A stretch of 64,000 bases of DNA from CAZHRC01 sp964533865 (GTDB taxonomy: Bacteria; Bacillota; Clostridia; Tissierellales; Peptoniphilaceae): NCBI GenBank assembly GCA_964533865.1, contig CAZHRC010000001.1, forward strand, positions 124,001 through 188,000. Reading direction: 5' to 3'. Below are positions 18,028-27,531 of this stretch, piece by piece (the stretch's first letter is position 1; every line of letters begins with the position of its first letter). The notes under the pieces are model-generated. The model worked only from the letters and a program-made list of their open reading frames with translations. It was not told the DNA's origin and did not search any database. Both the position numbers and the translations under genes were made by a program.

Positions 18028-18441
18028 ATGAAGCTATCAACTCGAGGTCGATATGGTCTAAGAGCACTTTGCTATATTGCAGAACATGCGACAGAACAGC
18101 CGGTACCACTTTCTACAATTTCCGAAGAACTAGAGTTATCTGAAAACTACTTGGAGCAATTGGTTCGGCTATTGCGCAAAGAGGGATTGGTGACAAGTGT
18201 TCGTGGTGCACAAGGCGGGTATCTTCTCCAGTCTGCGCCTGAAACTATCACAGTTGGAGAAGTATTGCGGGCATTGGAAGGATCTCTAAACCCATCGGAA
18301 TGCGTGGTGAATGGATGTGGTTTTGACATGGACTGTAAAACGCATAAGGTGTTGATGCGTATTGATTCAAGCATCAACAAAGCCGTGGACACGATAACGA
18401 TCAAAGATATGTTGGACGGCTCCATTCCGACAGAAGTTTAA
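18028..18441 (+). CDS. Rrf2-family transcriptional regulator (IscR-like cysteine triad)
   Basis: This is a 137-residue winged-helix regulator starting MKLSTRGRYGLRAL, the classic Rrf2 N-terminus, with the recognition helix and the wing GAQGGYLL near 64. Three cysteines, C92, C97 and C103, form a C-x4-C-x5-C set like the [2Fe-2S] ligands of IscR (C-x5-C-x5-C), so Fe-S sensing is likely. CymR-type cysteine regulators lack this triad. No isc/suf genes are adjacent, and the gene stands alone with its own promoter, so its targets cannot be read from context. Confidence 0.88.
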   Translation: MKLSTRGRYGLRALCYIAEHATEQPVPLSTISEELELSENYLEQLVRLLRKEGLVTSVRGAQGGYLLQSAPETITVGEVLRALEGSLNPSECVVNGCGFDMDCKTHKVLMRIDSSINKAVDTITIKDMLDGSIPTEV

Positions 18442-18518
18442 TACATCATATTTAATGGGACCTGCCTTCCGTTTTTTCGATGAAAATGGGTGGTGGGTCT
18501 CCATTTGTTCTTATTCTA

Positions 18519-18527
18519 TGTTATAAT
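18519..18527 (+). promoter_or_regulatory. Extended -10 promoter of the AI-2E permease gene
   Basis: TGTTATAAT is a perfect extended -10 (TGnTATAAT). No good -35 is seen at 16-18 bases. The preceding gap contains an imperfect stem (about 18461-18502) with wobble pairs that may end the Rrf2 transcript. Confidence 0.6.
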
Positions 18528-18556
18528 TAAGTTTATGGGACAAGAACAGGAGGAGA

Positions 18557-19768
18557 ATGCATGTGATTATGGAACACGTGAATTTAGATGTTTTGTTAAA
18601 AGTGAGTCTCTTTGCACTGGTCCTCATGTCGACTTACTTTTTGGTGCAAATCGCCAATACGAAAGTCCACCCCAATCAGCGTATCGCAATCAATTTAACC
18701 AAAATTAGAGATGCAGCATTGATTCTATTAGGCATCATACTTGTAGTGTGGCTGTTTTCGAAGTACGCGATACTTCCAGGGATTTTGATCACTTTCATTG
18801 TGTCGGTGATCATCGCTTATATTATTAACCCAGCGATGGTAAAACTGGAAGAGAAAATACATAATCGAACACTTGCCATTTTATTGGTTTACGTCCTTGT
18901 CGTATTGGTTTTTGTCTTGATTTTTGTCATGATCATTCCTGGGACGATGCGAGAATTTAGAAATTTTGTGGCACAACTTCCTCGCATGATGTCCAATTTT
19001 ACAGGCTTTTTAGATGAGATTCAAAGGCAAAGCGTAGGGAAGGACACCTTTCTATCCAATTTGATACCAGAGTTAATCGGTAGTTTAAAGACCAACCTCT
19101 TAAACTTACAAAACCTCGTTTTTAGCTCGATGGGACAGGTGATGGCCAGTGTCTCCACCATTGTCTCTGGGATATTAAGATTGATCCTCGTTCCGATTAT
19201 CAGCTTTTATCTTTTGAAGGATAAAGAAATCATTATCGACAAAATCGTCAGTGCGGTTAAGCCTGAAAAGCGCGAGTCGTTTTTGGATATTTCACGAGAA
19301 ATCGACGCCTCAATGGCGAGTTTTATTCGCGGAAAGCTGATAATGGCCTTTTTTGTGGGAGTATTAACGGCTGTTGCACTCTTGCTCTTCAGAGTGGATT
19401 TTGCAATAGTCATTGGGATCATCACAGGTGTTGCGGATATTATTCCCTATATTGGACCTTTTTTGGGTTTTTTACCTGCGATTCTTATGGCGTTGTTTGA
19501 CAATCCAATCAAAGCGCTGTGGGTCGGTATTGTTTTTGGTCTTATCCAATGGGCGGAAAACAATCTATTAGGTCCTCGTATTCTCGGCACGACGACAGGA
19601 ATGCACCCGATTGTCGTATTATTGAGTCTTATTGTCGGCGGGGGAATGTTTGGTGTACCAGGCATGATTTTGTCCGTTCCGGTGGTAGCCATTATTAAAA
19701 TATTAATCACTCGCTTATACCCGCTCTGGAAGGGCGCTTGGGATCAAAAGCGAAGTATAAATAAGTAG
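18557..19768 (+). CDS. AI-2E transporter family (YtvI/PerM-type) membrane protein
   Basis: This 403-residue polytopic protein of the UPF0118/AI-2E exporter-like family has about eight hydrophobic segments. A central soluble region (about 130-240) precedes the conserved block GVADIIPYIGPFLG near 292 and the GMHPIVVLLSLIVGG stretch near 345, both family hallmarks. Members are proposed to export autoinducer-2 or to act as Na+/H+ antiporters, and the substrate here is unknown. The start is uncertain among ATG 18557, GTG 18563 and ATG 18569 because AGGAGG at 18549-18554 is very close to the first. In Firmicutes it often precedes alaS, as here. Confidence 0.87.
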   Translation: MHVIMEHVNLDVLLKVSLFALVLMSTYFLVQIANTKVHPNQRIAINLTKIRDAALILLGIILVVWLFSKYAILPGILITFIVSVIIAYIINPAMVKLEEKIHNRTLAILLVYVLVVLVFVLIFVMIIPGTMREFRNFVAQLPRMMSNFTGFLDEIQRQSVGKDTFLSNLIPELIGSLKTNLLNLQNLVFSSMGQVMASVSTIVSGILRLILVPIISFYLLKDKEIIIDKIVSAVKPEKRESFLDISREIDASMASFIRGKLIMAFFVGVLTAVALLLFRVDFAIVIGIITGVADIIPYIGPFLGFLPAILMALFDNPIKALWVGIVFGLIQWAENNLLGPRILGTTTGMHPIVVLLSLIVGGGMFGVPGMILSVPVVAIIKILITRLYPLWKGAWDQKRSINK

Positions 19769-19777
19769 GAGTTGCGA

Positions 19778-22411
19778 ATGAAAAAAATGGGTTTAAACGA
19801 CTTACGTCAAGAGTATTTAGATTTTTTTGAGAAAAAGGATCACACGGTATTGAAGAGTTTTTCATTGATACCGGAAAAAGACAAAAGTCTTTTACTAATA
19901 GGCGCTGGCATGGCGCCGCTAAAAGAGTATTTTACAGGGGAGAAGAAGATGCCCAAAAATCGTGCGGCATCGAGTCAACGCTGTATCCGCACAGGGGATA
20001 TTGACCGAGTGGGTCGTACCCAGCGGCATGGTACCTATTTTGAGATGTTGGGAAACTTCTCATTCGGCGATTATTTTAAGAAAGAAGCCATTGCATGGGC
20101 TTGGGAATTTCTGACAGAGGTGTTGGAGATCGACCCTGAACTCTTGTCGGTAACGGTTTATCACGAAGATGACGAAGCTTTTAACATTTGGCATGAAGAC
20201 ATTAACCTGCCTAAAGAGCGTATCTTCCGACTTGGTAAAGAAGACAACTTTTGGGAGTTAGAAGAAGGACCTTGTGGTCCATGTTCGGAGATTTTCGTCG
20301 ATAGAGGGATGGATTATGCCTGTGGTGATCCCAACTGCGGCCCTGCATGTGACTGTGATCGATTTATGGAGGTTTGGAATCTCGTCTTTACCCAGTTTAA
20401 CAAAACTAAGGAAGGCGACTATGTTCCATTGAAGCACCCAAATATCGATACGGGAATGGGCTTGGAACGGATTACGTTGATTATGGAAGGCGTCGATAAT
20501 ATTTTTGAAATTCAACTGATGCGTGGCATTATTGGTGTTATCGAGTCACTTTCAGGACGACAATACAAAGAAGATGAAAATGCTGATGTTTCCATGCGCA
20601 TCATTTCAGATCACGTCAAAGCGATGACCTTTTTAGTCTACGACGGTGTCATTCCAAGCAACGAAGGGCGAGGATACGTGTTACGTAGACTGATCCGTAG
20701 AGCATACCGACATGGGAAGCTATTGGGCATTGAAGGAAATTTCCTCACCACTATCATCGAAGAAGTGATATCTGCTTACGCCCAAGGGTATCCAGAGCTA
20801 GGCGAATCAAAAGATCGTATTTTCAAAATTATACTGGCAGAAGAAAATAAATTTCAAGAAACAATCGATATGGGTCTTCACATCCTTGAAGAAATGATTC
20901 GCGATCTGGAAGCTAAAGACGAAAAAATACTATCTGGTAAAGACGCTTTTCGCCTGTACGACACCTATGGTTTTCCACTGGATCTCACCGATGACATTCT
21001 TAGCGAAACCGACCTATCTGTGGATACGGAAGGTTTTGAACGGGAAATGGAAGAGCAAAAAAACCGATCTAGACAAGCGCGCACCGTTGATGGGGGATTT
21101 GAAAGAACGCTTGATCTTCCTCTAGAAGACTATGACAGAACGACCTTTCTTGGGTATCAGACACTAACATCGATAGCTACGGTTATTGGTGCTTTTGCGG
21201 ACAATGCTCAAGTAAACGAGTTAACCGAAGGGCAAAGGGGTATAATACTACTAAATCAATCTCCTTTTTACGGAGAAGGCGGTGGCCAAGTCGGCGATAG
21301 AGGGATAATGGAAGGCGAAGGGGTAAAAATTGAAGTCGTCAATACGACAAAAACCAAAGAGGAAGTGATTGTTCACCACGTGATCGTTCACGAAGGCGTA
21401 GTGGTTACGGGAGACGAATTGGAGGCTTCCGTGGATCGTATGCGTCGCAAGGATATTATGAAAAACCACTCTGCTACCCATTTGCTTCATAAGGCACTTC
21501 GCGAAGTTTTAGGTGAGCACATCCAACAGAAAGGTTCTTTTGTCGATGCTAATCGTCTACGGTTTGACATCACTCACTTTGAAGCGATCACTCACGAAGA
21601 GCTTTCCGAAGTCGAAAGAAAAGTCAATGAACAAATCGCTTTAGGCTTACCGGTAATCGTCGAGGAGATGGATCAAGCTGAATCACTGAATTCAGGGGCG
21701 ATAGGATTATTTGAAGACAAGTACAAAGACGTGGTGAGAGTTGTCAGCATGGGTGATTATAGCAAAGAACTCTGTGGCGGTACCCATGTTAAGAACACAT
21801 CGGATATCATGATGTTCAAAATCATGTCGGAAGCCAGTGTGGCGGCAGGGGTTCGACGTATTGAAGCCATTACTGGGAGAGGATGTTATCAGCACCTCTT
21901 GAATATCGAGGGGTTACTAACCGATACAGCAACTGAACTCAAAACAACAGTTCCTGAAATTTTTGAAAAGGTCCGCCAACTTCAAGACCGTAACAAAACG
22001 TTAAAACAAGAGATTGAAGCATTGCAAAATAGCATTCAATTAGGGAAAGTCGACGATATCGCAAATCACGCAGTAGACGTTATGGGAGTTCCAATCGTCG
22101 TTGAGCGCTTTGAAGGCGTCGATATGGATGGATTGCGTAGCCTTGGCGACAAGATGAAAGACAAGCTTGAATCCTGCGTGTTCGTCGCCGGTTCTGTCGT
22201 CGATGGAAAACTCTTGTTCTTGGTTATGGTGACTAAAGATTTGGTGAAACGCGGATTGCACGCAGGCAATTTGGTGCGTAAAGTCGCTCAGTACACCGGT
22301 GGAAACGGCGGAGGCCGTCCAGATAGCGCTTCTGCAGGCGGTAAAGACATGAGCAAACTGGGTGAAGCGTTAGCTAAAGTCACAACATGGATAGAAGAGG
22401 ATTTGGCTTAG
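19778..22411 (+). CDS. alaS: Alanine--tRNA ligase
   Basis: AlaRS charges tRNA-Ala and clears Ser/Gly-tRNA-Ala. The 877 residues have the class II core with CIRTGDIDRVGRTQRHGT near residue 68, the editing domain zinc site HSATH at 564-568 and CGGTH at 666-670, and a C-terminal oligomerisation/C-Ala region ending GGNGGGRPDSASAGG. I start at the ATG at 19778 with AGGAG six bases upstream; an in-frame TTG at 19772 is less likely. No T-box precedes it; the AI-2E gene ends only 9 bases upstream. Confidence 0.97.
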   Translation: MKKMGLNDLRQEYLDFFEKKDHTVLKSFSLIPEKDKSLLLIGAGMAPLKEYFTGEKKMPKNRAASSQRCIRTGDIDRVGRTQRHGTYFEMLGNFSFGDYFKKEAIAWAWEFLTEVLEIDPELLSVTVYHEDDEAFNIWHEDINLPKERIFRLGKEDNFWELEEGPCGPCSEIFVDRGMDYACGDPNCGPACDCDRFMEVWNLVFTQFNKTKEGDYVPLKHPNIDTGMGLERITLIMEGVDNIFEIQLMRGIIGVIESLSGRQYKEDENADVSMRIISDHVKAMTFLVYDGVIPSNEGRGYVLRRLIRRAYRHGKLLGIEGNFLTTIIEEVISAYAQGYPELGESKDRIFKIILAEENKFQETIDMGLHILEEMIRDLEAKDEKILSGKDAFRLYDTYGFPLDLTDDILSETDLSVDTEGFEREMEEQKNRSRQARTVDGGFERTLDLPLEDYDRTTFLGYQTLTSIATVIGAFADNAQVNELTEGQRGIILLNQSPFYGEGGGQVGDRGIMEGEGVKIEVVNTTKTKEEVIVHHVIVHEGVVVTGDELEASVDRMRRKDIMKNHSATHLLHKALREVLGEHIQQKGSFVDANRLRFDITHFEAITHEELSEVERKVNEQIALGLPVIVEEMDQAESLNSGAIGLFEDKYKDVVRVVSMGDYSKELCGGTHVKNTSDIMMFKIMSEASVAAGVRRIEAITGRGCYQHLLNIEGLLTDTATELKTTVPEIFEKVRQLQDRNKTLKQEIEALQNSIQLGKVDDIANHAVDVMGVPIVVERFEGVDMDGLRSLGDKMKDKLESCVFVAGSVVDGKLLFLVMVTKDLVKRGLHAGNLVRKVAQYTGGNGGGRPDSASAGGKDMSKLGEALAKVTTWIEEDLA

Positions 22412-22491
22412 ACTGTTGATAAGGCGTATGACACGACTTGCAACCAATCGCGGTCAAATCAAACAATATGAAAAATTTGGGAGGAAGTCCT

Positions 22492-22761
22492 ATGTCGAAC
22501 GATTTTAATGAAACGATGCTTTTTGAATCACCAAAAGAAGATAAAAAAGCCATTAGTGAAATCATCAGTAGCGTTTACGCTGCACTGGAAGAAAAGGGCT
22601 ATAAACCGGCCAATCAAATCATAGGTTATATTTTATCAGGTGATCCGACTTACATTACTAGTCATAAAGACGCACGCAAGATTATTCGTCAAGTGGATCG
22701 AGATGAAATTTTAGAAGAATTACTGGATTTTTACATCGTAGAAAAAAAGATTGGCAAATAA
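22492..22761 (+). CDS. ireB: IreB-family regulatory phosphoprotein (UPF0297)
   Basis: This 89-residue protein begins MSNDFNETMLFESP and contains NQIIGYILSGDPTYITSHKDAR, the UPF0297/IreB signature. In Enterococcus IreB is phosphorylated on N-terminal threonine by the PASTA kinase IreK and modulates cephalosporin resistance; a threonine is present at position 8. A PASTA kinase is encoded in this same window at 40897. I start at 22492, not at the upstream frame start, because GGGAGGAAG lies at correct distance. It lies in the alaS-ireB-ruvX-DUF1292 order seen across Firmicutes. Confidence 0.95.
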   Translation: MSNDFNETMLFESPKEDKKAISEIISSVYAALEEKGYKPANQIIGYILSGDPTYITSHKDARKIIRQVDRDEILEELLDFYIVEKKIGK

Positions 22762-22778
22762 GCCAAAGAGGTAATGAA

Positions 22779-23186
22779 TTGCGTTATGCAGGATTGGACA
22801 TAGGGGATAAAACCATAGGCGTAGCCCTATCGGATCCCCTATTCCTCACAGCTCAGGGACTTTGCACCATTCGGCGAAAGAAAGCAAAAGTTGATATCGA
22901 AGCGCTCCGCGAACTGATAGAAAAATACGACGTGACACTTCTCGTGATTGGCTTGCCTAAAAACATGAACAACACATTGGGACCTCAGAGCCAAAAGGTA
23001 CTGAGTTTTGTTGATTTGCTAAAAAAAGAGATCGCTGTTGACGTGCATTTAGAAGATGAACGTTTGACGACCGTTCAAGCCGATCGACATTTAATAGCGA
23101 GCGACATGAGGAGAGAGAATCGCCGTAAAGTCGTTGACGAGGTCGCTGCGACCTTTATTTTACAGACGTATTTAGATAGAAGGTAG
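22779..23186 (+). CDS. ruvX: Holliday junction resolvase-like YqgF/RuvX
   Basis: YqgF is an RNase H-fold nuclease implicated in Holliday junction resolution and 16S rRNA 5'-end maturation. The 135 residues begin MRYAGLDIGDKTIGVALSD, with the first catalytic aspartate at position 7, then VIGLPKNMNNTLGPQ near 52 and EDERLTTVQA near 91. The start is TTG at 22779, preceded by AGAGG; no in-frame ATG exists nearby. Confidence 0.95.
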   Translation: MRYAGLDIGDKTIGVALSDPLFLTAQGLCTIRRKKAKVDIEALRELIEKYDVTLLVIGLPKNMNNTLGPQSQKVLSFVDLLKKEIAVDVHLEDERLTTVQADRHLIASDMRRENRRKVVDEVAATFILQTYLDRR

Positions 23187-23194
23187 GGATAACT

Positions 23195-23443
23195 ATGGAT
23201 ACCATTGATTTATATGACGAAAGCGGGAACCGTGAAGCTTTTCACATCTTGGATACCTTTGGTGTCGACGATTCGGACTATGTGGCTTTGATGCCGGTGA
23301 ACGAGCTCAATAGTTTAACCTATATACTTCGAATGGAATACTCCTTCAATGGAGAGATCATGCTGTCAACGATAGATGACGACGAAGAATTTAACGAGGT
23401 TATAGCAACCTACGACGAAATCGTCAAGAATAGATTGCAATAG
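23195..23443 (+). CDS. DUF1292 protein (YrzB-like)
   Basis: This small acidic protein of 82 residues is of unknown function. The core DYVALMPVNE and the acidic DDDEEFNEV near the C-terminus are the DUF1292 pattern. It sits between ruvX and a fur-type gene, as yrzB does in Bacillus, and its pI is clearly acidic. RBS AGGGAT is weak-to-moderate. Confidence 0.9.
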   Translation: MDTIDLYDESGNREAFHILDTFGVDDSDYVALMPVNELNSLTYILRMEYSFNGEIMLSTIDDDEEFNEVIATYDEIVKNRLQ

Positions 23444-23456
23444 AGGGTGAATGGAA

Positions 23457-23885
23457 ATGGATAAGGAAAAAGTTCAACGCGCACTAGCCGAAGGCGGGTA
23501 CAAGTACACGAAACAACGCGAGGCGATATATGAAACTTTACTCCAATGTGCAGAATCACATCTCAGTCCAGAACAACTTTACTCTATTGTGAATGAAAAT
23601 ATGAAAGATATCGGAATTGCAACAGTCTACAGGACGCTTCAGATTTTTGAGGAACTGGGTCTGGTTTACAAGGTCGATTTTGGCGACAACTGTAACAGAT
23701 ACGAAATCACAGATGCATCTGAGGCCCATCAACATCATCACCTCATATGTACCAAGTGCAATCGCGTCCAGGAAGTTAAAATAGATTTACTGGAAGAGTT
23801 GGAAAACAAAATCGAAAGGACCTACGACTTTACTATTGTCGATCATAATTTGAAATTTTATGGACTGTGCTCCGATTGTAAATAA
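23457..23885 (+). CDS. Fur-family metalloregulator
   Basis: This 142-residue protein has an N-terminal winged helix (about 12-80, with IATVYRTLQIFEELGLV) and a dimerisation/metal domain with HQHHHLICTKC and a final CSDCK, which supplies the structural zinc cysteines. It could be Fur, PerR or Zur; these cannot be separated safely by eye. I prefer the ATG at 23457 because AGGGTG lies seven bases upstream; the ATG at 23451 would be too close. It ends one base into the first possible start of the RNase J frame. Confidence 0.9.
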   Translation: MDKEKVQRALAEGGYKYTKQREAIYETLLQCAESHLSPEQLYSIVNENMKDIGIATVYRTLQIFEELGLVYKVDFGDNCNRYEITDASEAHQHHHLICTKCNRVQEVKIDLLEELENKIERTYDFTIVDHNLKFYGLCSDCK

Positions 23886-23905
23886 TGACAAAGAGGAGAT
23901 ATACA

Positions 23906-25570
23906 GTGGCAAGAAAGCAAAACAAATTAAAAGTGATTCCATTGGGAGGGCTTGGTGAAATCGGTAAAAATATGACCGTCGTCGAATACAAAGACGATTT
24001 GATCATTGTCGATTGTGGCCTTACCTTTCCCGACGAGAACATGCTGGGCGTTGACGTTGTCATACCAGACATCACTTACTTGGAACAAAACAAACACAAG
24101 ATCCGCGGAATCGTCTTGACCCATGGTCATGAAGACCATTATGGGGCGATTCCTTATGTCCTAAAAAAGATCGATACCGACGTCTACGCGACCCGGTTAA
24201 CCTTAGGACTTTTGACAAACAAATTAAAAGAACACAATTTGACGACAAAAAACCTCAAAGTAGTACAAGCAGGGGATAAAGTTCAACTCGGCTGTTTCAA
24301 TGTCGAATTTATCCAAGCGAGTCACAGTATTCCTGATAGTTGCTCTATTGGTATCAACACACCTATGGGTACTATTATTTTTACAGGAGACTTCAAGATC
24401 GATTATACTCCTATCGACGGAACTCTGATGGATTTACCGCGATTAGCTGAGTTGGGAAACCGTGGGGTGCTGGCGATGTTTGCCGATAGTACCAACGTAG
24501 AAAGACCGGGCTATACCATGAGTGAGCGCACAGTGGGGCAAACCTTTAAAAGTTTGTTCCAAGACGCACCAGCGCGCATCATCGTCGCTACTTTTGCATC
24601 AAATCTGCATAGAGTACAGCAAGTGATTACCGCTGCAGAACACTATGGACGAAAAGTGGCGGTTTCAGGACGTTCTATGGAGAACAACTTAACTGTCGCC
24701 AGAGAGTTAAACTATATCAAAGCGAAAGAAGACACGTTTATTGAACTCCACGAGCTAAATAACTATGACCCAGACAAGGTCGTGCTGTTGACGACGGGAA
24801 GCCAAGGCGAACCGATGGCGGCGTTATCGCGTATGGCCTATGGCGAGCACCGTAGAGTACAACTGGTTCCAGATGACACCGTCATCATTTCAGCTTCACC
24901 GATACCAGGCAATGAAAAGACGGTATCGAAGGTGATCAACAACCTTACTGAAATTGGCGTCGATGTGATTTACTCGTCATTGGCCGATGTACACGTATCA
25001 GGACACGCTTGCCAAGAAGAGTTAAAACTCATCCATACCTTGGTCAAACCGAAGTATTTTGTACCGGTTCACGGCGAGCAACGCCATCTAAAAATCCACG
25101 CCGAGCTGGCGATGAGTTTGGGTATGGCTGAAGAAAACGTCCTCGTCGGAAAGACTGGCGATGTCTTTGAGTTTACCAGACGCTCTGCAATGATCAACGG
25201 GTCGGTGTCGTCTGGAAATATTCTCGTCGATGGCCTCGGTGTTGGAGATGTGGGCAGTGTCGTTCTGAAAGACCGCAAACACCTATCCGAAGACGGGCTA
25301 ATCATCGTCGCTGTTACTGTGGATAAAAACAACAAACGCGTGATTTCCGGACCGGAAATTATTTCTCGAGGTTTTGTTTACGTCAAAGAGTCCGGTGACC
25401 TGATGGATGGGGCACGAAAACTCGTTGAAAAAACATTGGCTGACTGCGAAACGAAACGGATTCGCGATTGGTCCACTATAAAACACAACATTCGCGACTC
25501 CCTAAGAAGTTTTGTCTATAGCAAAATGGGGCGCAATCCAATGATTCTTCCAGTGATCATGGAAGCATAA
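23906..25570 (+). CDS. rnj: Ribonuclease J
   Basis: RNase J is a metallo-beta-lactamase/beta-CASP nuclease with 5'-3' exonuclease and endonuclease activity in mRNA turnover and rRNA processing. The 554 residues start ARKQNKLKVIPLGGLGEIGKN. The zinc motif HGHEDH is at 73-78, further metal ligands lie in HSIPDS near 138 and FTGDFKID near 154, and the beta-CASP region has SGHA near 362. The frame is open from ATG 23885, but GTG at 23906 has GAGGAG seven bases upstream and is the better start. Confidence 0.95.
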   Translation: MARKQNKLKVIPLGGLGEIGKNMTVVEYKDDLIIVDCGLTFPDENMLGVDVVIPDITYLEQNKHKIRGIVLTHGHEDHYGAIPYVLKKIDTDVYATRLTLGLLTNKLKEHNLTTKNLKVVQAGDKVQLGCFNVEFIQASHSIPDSCSIGINTPMGTIIFTGDFKIDYTPIDGTLMDLPRLAELGNRGVLAMFADSTNVERPGYTMSERTVGQTFKSLFQDAPARIIVATFASNLHRVQQVITAAEHYGRKVAVSGRSMENNLTVARELNYIKAKEDTFIELHELNNYDPDKVVLLTTGSQGEPMAALSRMAYGEHRRVQLVPDDTVIISASPIPGNEKTVSKVINNLTEIGVDVIYSSLADVHVSGHACQEELKLIHTLVKPKYFVPVHGEQRHLKIHAELAMSLGMAEENVLVGKTGDVFEFTRRSAMINGSVSSGNILVDGLGVGDVGSVVLKDRKHLSEDGLIIVAVTVDKNNKRVISGPEIISRGFVYVKESGDLMDGARKLVEKTLADCETKRIRDWSTIKHNIRDSLRSFVYSKMGRNPMILPVIMEA

Positions 25571-25574
25571 ATCC

Positions 25575-25611
25575 AAAGGGCAGCTAGGAGTTTGTCGAGC
25601 TGCTCTTTTTT
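25575..25611 (+). terminator. Rho-independent terminator after RNase J
   Basis: AAAGGGCAGCT (25575-25585) pairs with AGCTGCTCTTT (25598-25608), with one G-U pair, followed by a T run to 25611. It ends only 14 bases before the trmR start. Confidence 0.85.
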
Positions 25612-25625
25612 CTATCGAGGTTATT

Positions 25626-26273
25626 ATGAACGAGATCAATCAACCCTATATTGAGGCTTATCTAGAGGGCTTATTAGGTGATAAATCCTATTATCCAGAC
25701 ATCGAAGCCTATGCTCGAGACCACCATGTCCCAATAGTCGGACGGCAAGTTGCCGAGCTTTTAAGAGTGCTTATTAAGATACATCAGCCCGGGACCATTG
25801 TTGAATTGGGGACAGCCATTGGGTATTCTGCATTGGTCATGGCGGACAGCCTATTAGGTGATTTTAAAATGATCACCATAGAACGAAATGAAGAGAGGGC
25901 TGCGCTTGCAAAAGCGAATATCGCAAAAAATGGATATGAATCAAAAATCGATGTTTTGGTGGGGGATGGACTGGACATCATTAAGTTCTGTCGTTTCCCC
26001 ATCGATTTTTGCTTTATAGATGCAGCGAAAGGTCAGTACCGAGAATTTTTTGACCCTTTGTTTGAGCAACTCGTTCCCGGAGGCATTATCGTTTCTGATA
26101 ATGTGCTATACAAGGGAATGATTGCATCAGATGAACTGTTTCAAAAGAGAAAAGTTACCATAATCCATCGTTTGAGAGAGTACCTCCATTACATTACACA
26201 TACTAAAGGTATGACCACTGCTCTTTTACCCATAGGAGACGGGGTCGCCATCACTTATAAGGAGAAACCATGA
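25626..26273 (+). CDS. trmR: SAM-dependent O-methyltransferase, probable tRNA 5-hydroxyuridine methyltransferase TrmR
   Basis: This 215-residue class I methyltransferase of the COMT-like family has SAM motif I VELGTAIGYSALVMA near residue 59, the metal site FIDAAKGQY near 134 and DNVLYKG near 160. In Bacillus, TrmR (YrrM) makes 5-methoxyuridine at tRNA position 34 from ho5U, and its gene precedes the U32 genes trhP1/P2. Here the next gene is a U32 protein overlapping by four bases, which supports the specific role. RBS CGAGG follows the rnj terminator closely. Confidence 0.88.
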   Translation: MNEINQPYIEAYLEGLLGDKSYYPDIEAYARDHHVPIVGRQVAELLRVLIKIHQPGTIVELGTAIGYSALVMADSLLGDFKMITIERNEERAALAKANIAKNGYESKIDVLVGDGLDIIKFCRFPIDFCFIDAAKGQYREFFDPLFEQLVPGGIIVSDNVLYKGMIASDELFQKRKVTIIHRLREYLHYITHTKGMTTALLPIGDGVAITYKEKP

Positions 26274-27496
26274 AAGAAAAAGTTGAATTGCTCGCCCCAG
26301 CCGGGGATTTGAGTAAATTAAGGACGGCATTAAAGTTTGGCGCCGATGCGATCTACGTCGGCGGAGAGTCCTTTGGCTTGCGAAAAGCGTCAAAAAATTT
26401 TACTACTGAAGATCTAAAGATCGGTATTGAAGAAGCCCACGCTTGCGGGAAAAAAGTGTATGTTACCATGAATATCATCCCCCATAACGAGGATTTTGAA
26501 GGCGTGGAAGAGTATGTCGCCTTACTGGGAGATTTGAATGTTGATGCTCTCATTGTCGCGGATCCAGGGATGTATACCACCATCCGTTCGGTCAATCCGA
26601 CAATTCCCATCCATATCTCCACCCAATCTAATATCACTAACGCAAAAACCGTCGACTTTTGGCATAAGCTTGGCGCAACGCGTACGGTTCTCGCAAGAGA
26701 ATTGTCTCTTGAAGAAATCAAAGGGATTAGGACACATATTGACGACGAAATGGAACTTGAAATGTTTGTCCACGGAGCCATGTGTATCTCCTATTCTGGA
26801 CGTTGTCTGTTAAGCAACTACATGGCAAGTCGGGACGCGAACAAAGGCGATTGTGCTCATGCCTGTCGATGGAAGTATAACCTCGTCGAAGAAAAGCGTC
26901 CTGGAGAGTATTTTCCCATAGAAGAAAGCGATGGCGGGAGTTTCATTCTCAATTCCAAGGACCTTTGTCTGTTAAGAGATATACCGAGGCTCATCGAAGC
27001 CGGTGTCAACAGCTTTAAAATCGAAGGTCGCGTAAAATCTCAATACTACGTGGCGACGGTGGTAAGGAGCTATCGTTTGGCGATAGATGCCTATTACGAT
27101 GGGACGTTTACCGCAGAATTAGCCGATGGGTTGATCGATGAAATTCGTAAAGCAAGCCATCGTGATTTTACCACAGGTTTTTTGAATGATGCCCCTGGGA
27201 CTCAAGATCATAACTACGCGTCCACATCCTATATTCGAGGTTATGATTTCATTGGTCAGGTCATGTCATATGATCCGATAACGTCAACCGCTGTCGTAGA
27301 ACAACGTAACAAATTCGCCGTTGGAGAAGAGGTGGAGCTTTTTGGCGTATCGAAAGAGGTAATGACTTTCAACATCGAAGGGATAGTCGATAAAAACAAT
27401 CGCCCAATGACCGAGGCGTCATTGGTGCAAGAATTTGTAACCATCCCCGTTCCAGGACCATGCGAAGTCGGGGATATGTTGAGAAGAGCTATTTAA
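26270..27496 (+). CDS. trhP: Peptidase U32 family protein, probable tRNA uridine hydroxylase TrhP
   Basis: U32 proteins of this type (TrhP/YegQ) make 5-hydroxyuridine at tRNA wobble position 34 rather than acting as proteases. The 408 residues start VELLAPAGDLSKL and contain the family block ELEMFVHGAMCISYSGRC near 161 with the cysteine set CISYSGRC, GDCAHACRW that likely binds an iron-sulfur cluster. A C-terminal beta-barrel domain follows about residue 320. It is coupled to trmR by an ATGA overlap, so hydroxylation and methylation enzymes are made together. Bacillus has two such genes side by side; only one is here. Confidence 0.9.
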   Translation: MKEKVELLAPAGDLSKLRTALKFGADAIYVGGESFGLRKASKNFTTEDLKIGIEEAHACGKKVYVTMNIIPHNEDFEGVEEYVALLGDLNVDALIVADPGMYTTIRSVNPTIPIHISTQSNITNAKTVDFWHKLGATRTVLARELSLEEIKGIRTHIDDEMELEMFVHGAMCISYSGRCLLSNYMASRDANKGDCAHACRWKYNLVEEKRPGEYFPIEESDGGSFILNSKDLCLLRDIPRLIEAGVNSFKIEGRVKSQYYVATVVRSYRLAIDAYYDGTFTAELADGLIDEIRKASHRDFTTGFLNDAPGTQDHNYASTSYIRGYDFIGQVMSYDPITSTAVVEQRNKFAVGEEVELFGVSKEVMTFNIEGIVDKNNRPMTEASLVQEFVTIPVPGPCEVGDMLRRAI

Positions 27497-27531
27497 AAGA
27501 GAAGTGATACGTCAAAGGAAAGGATGAATCA

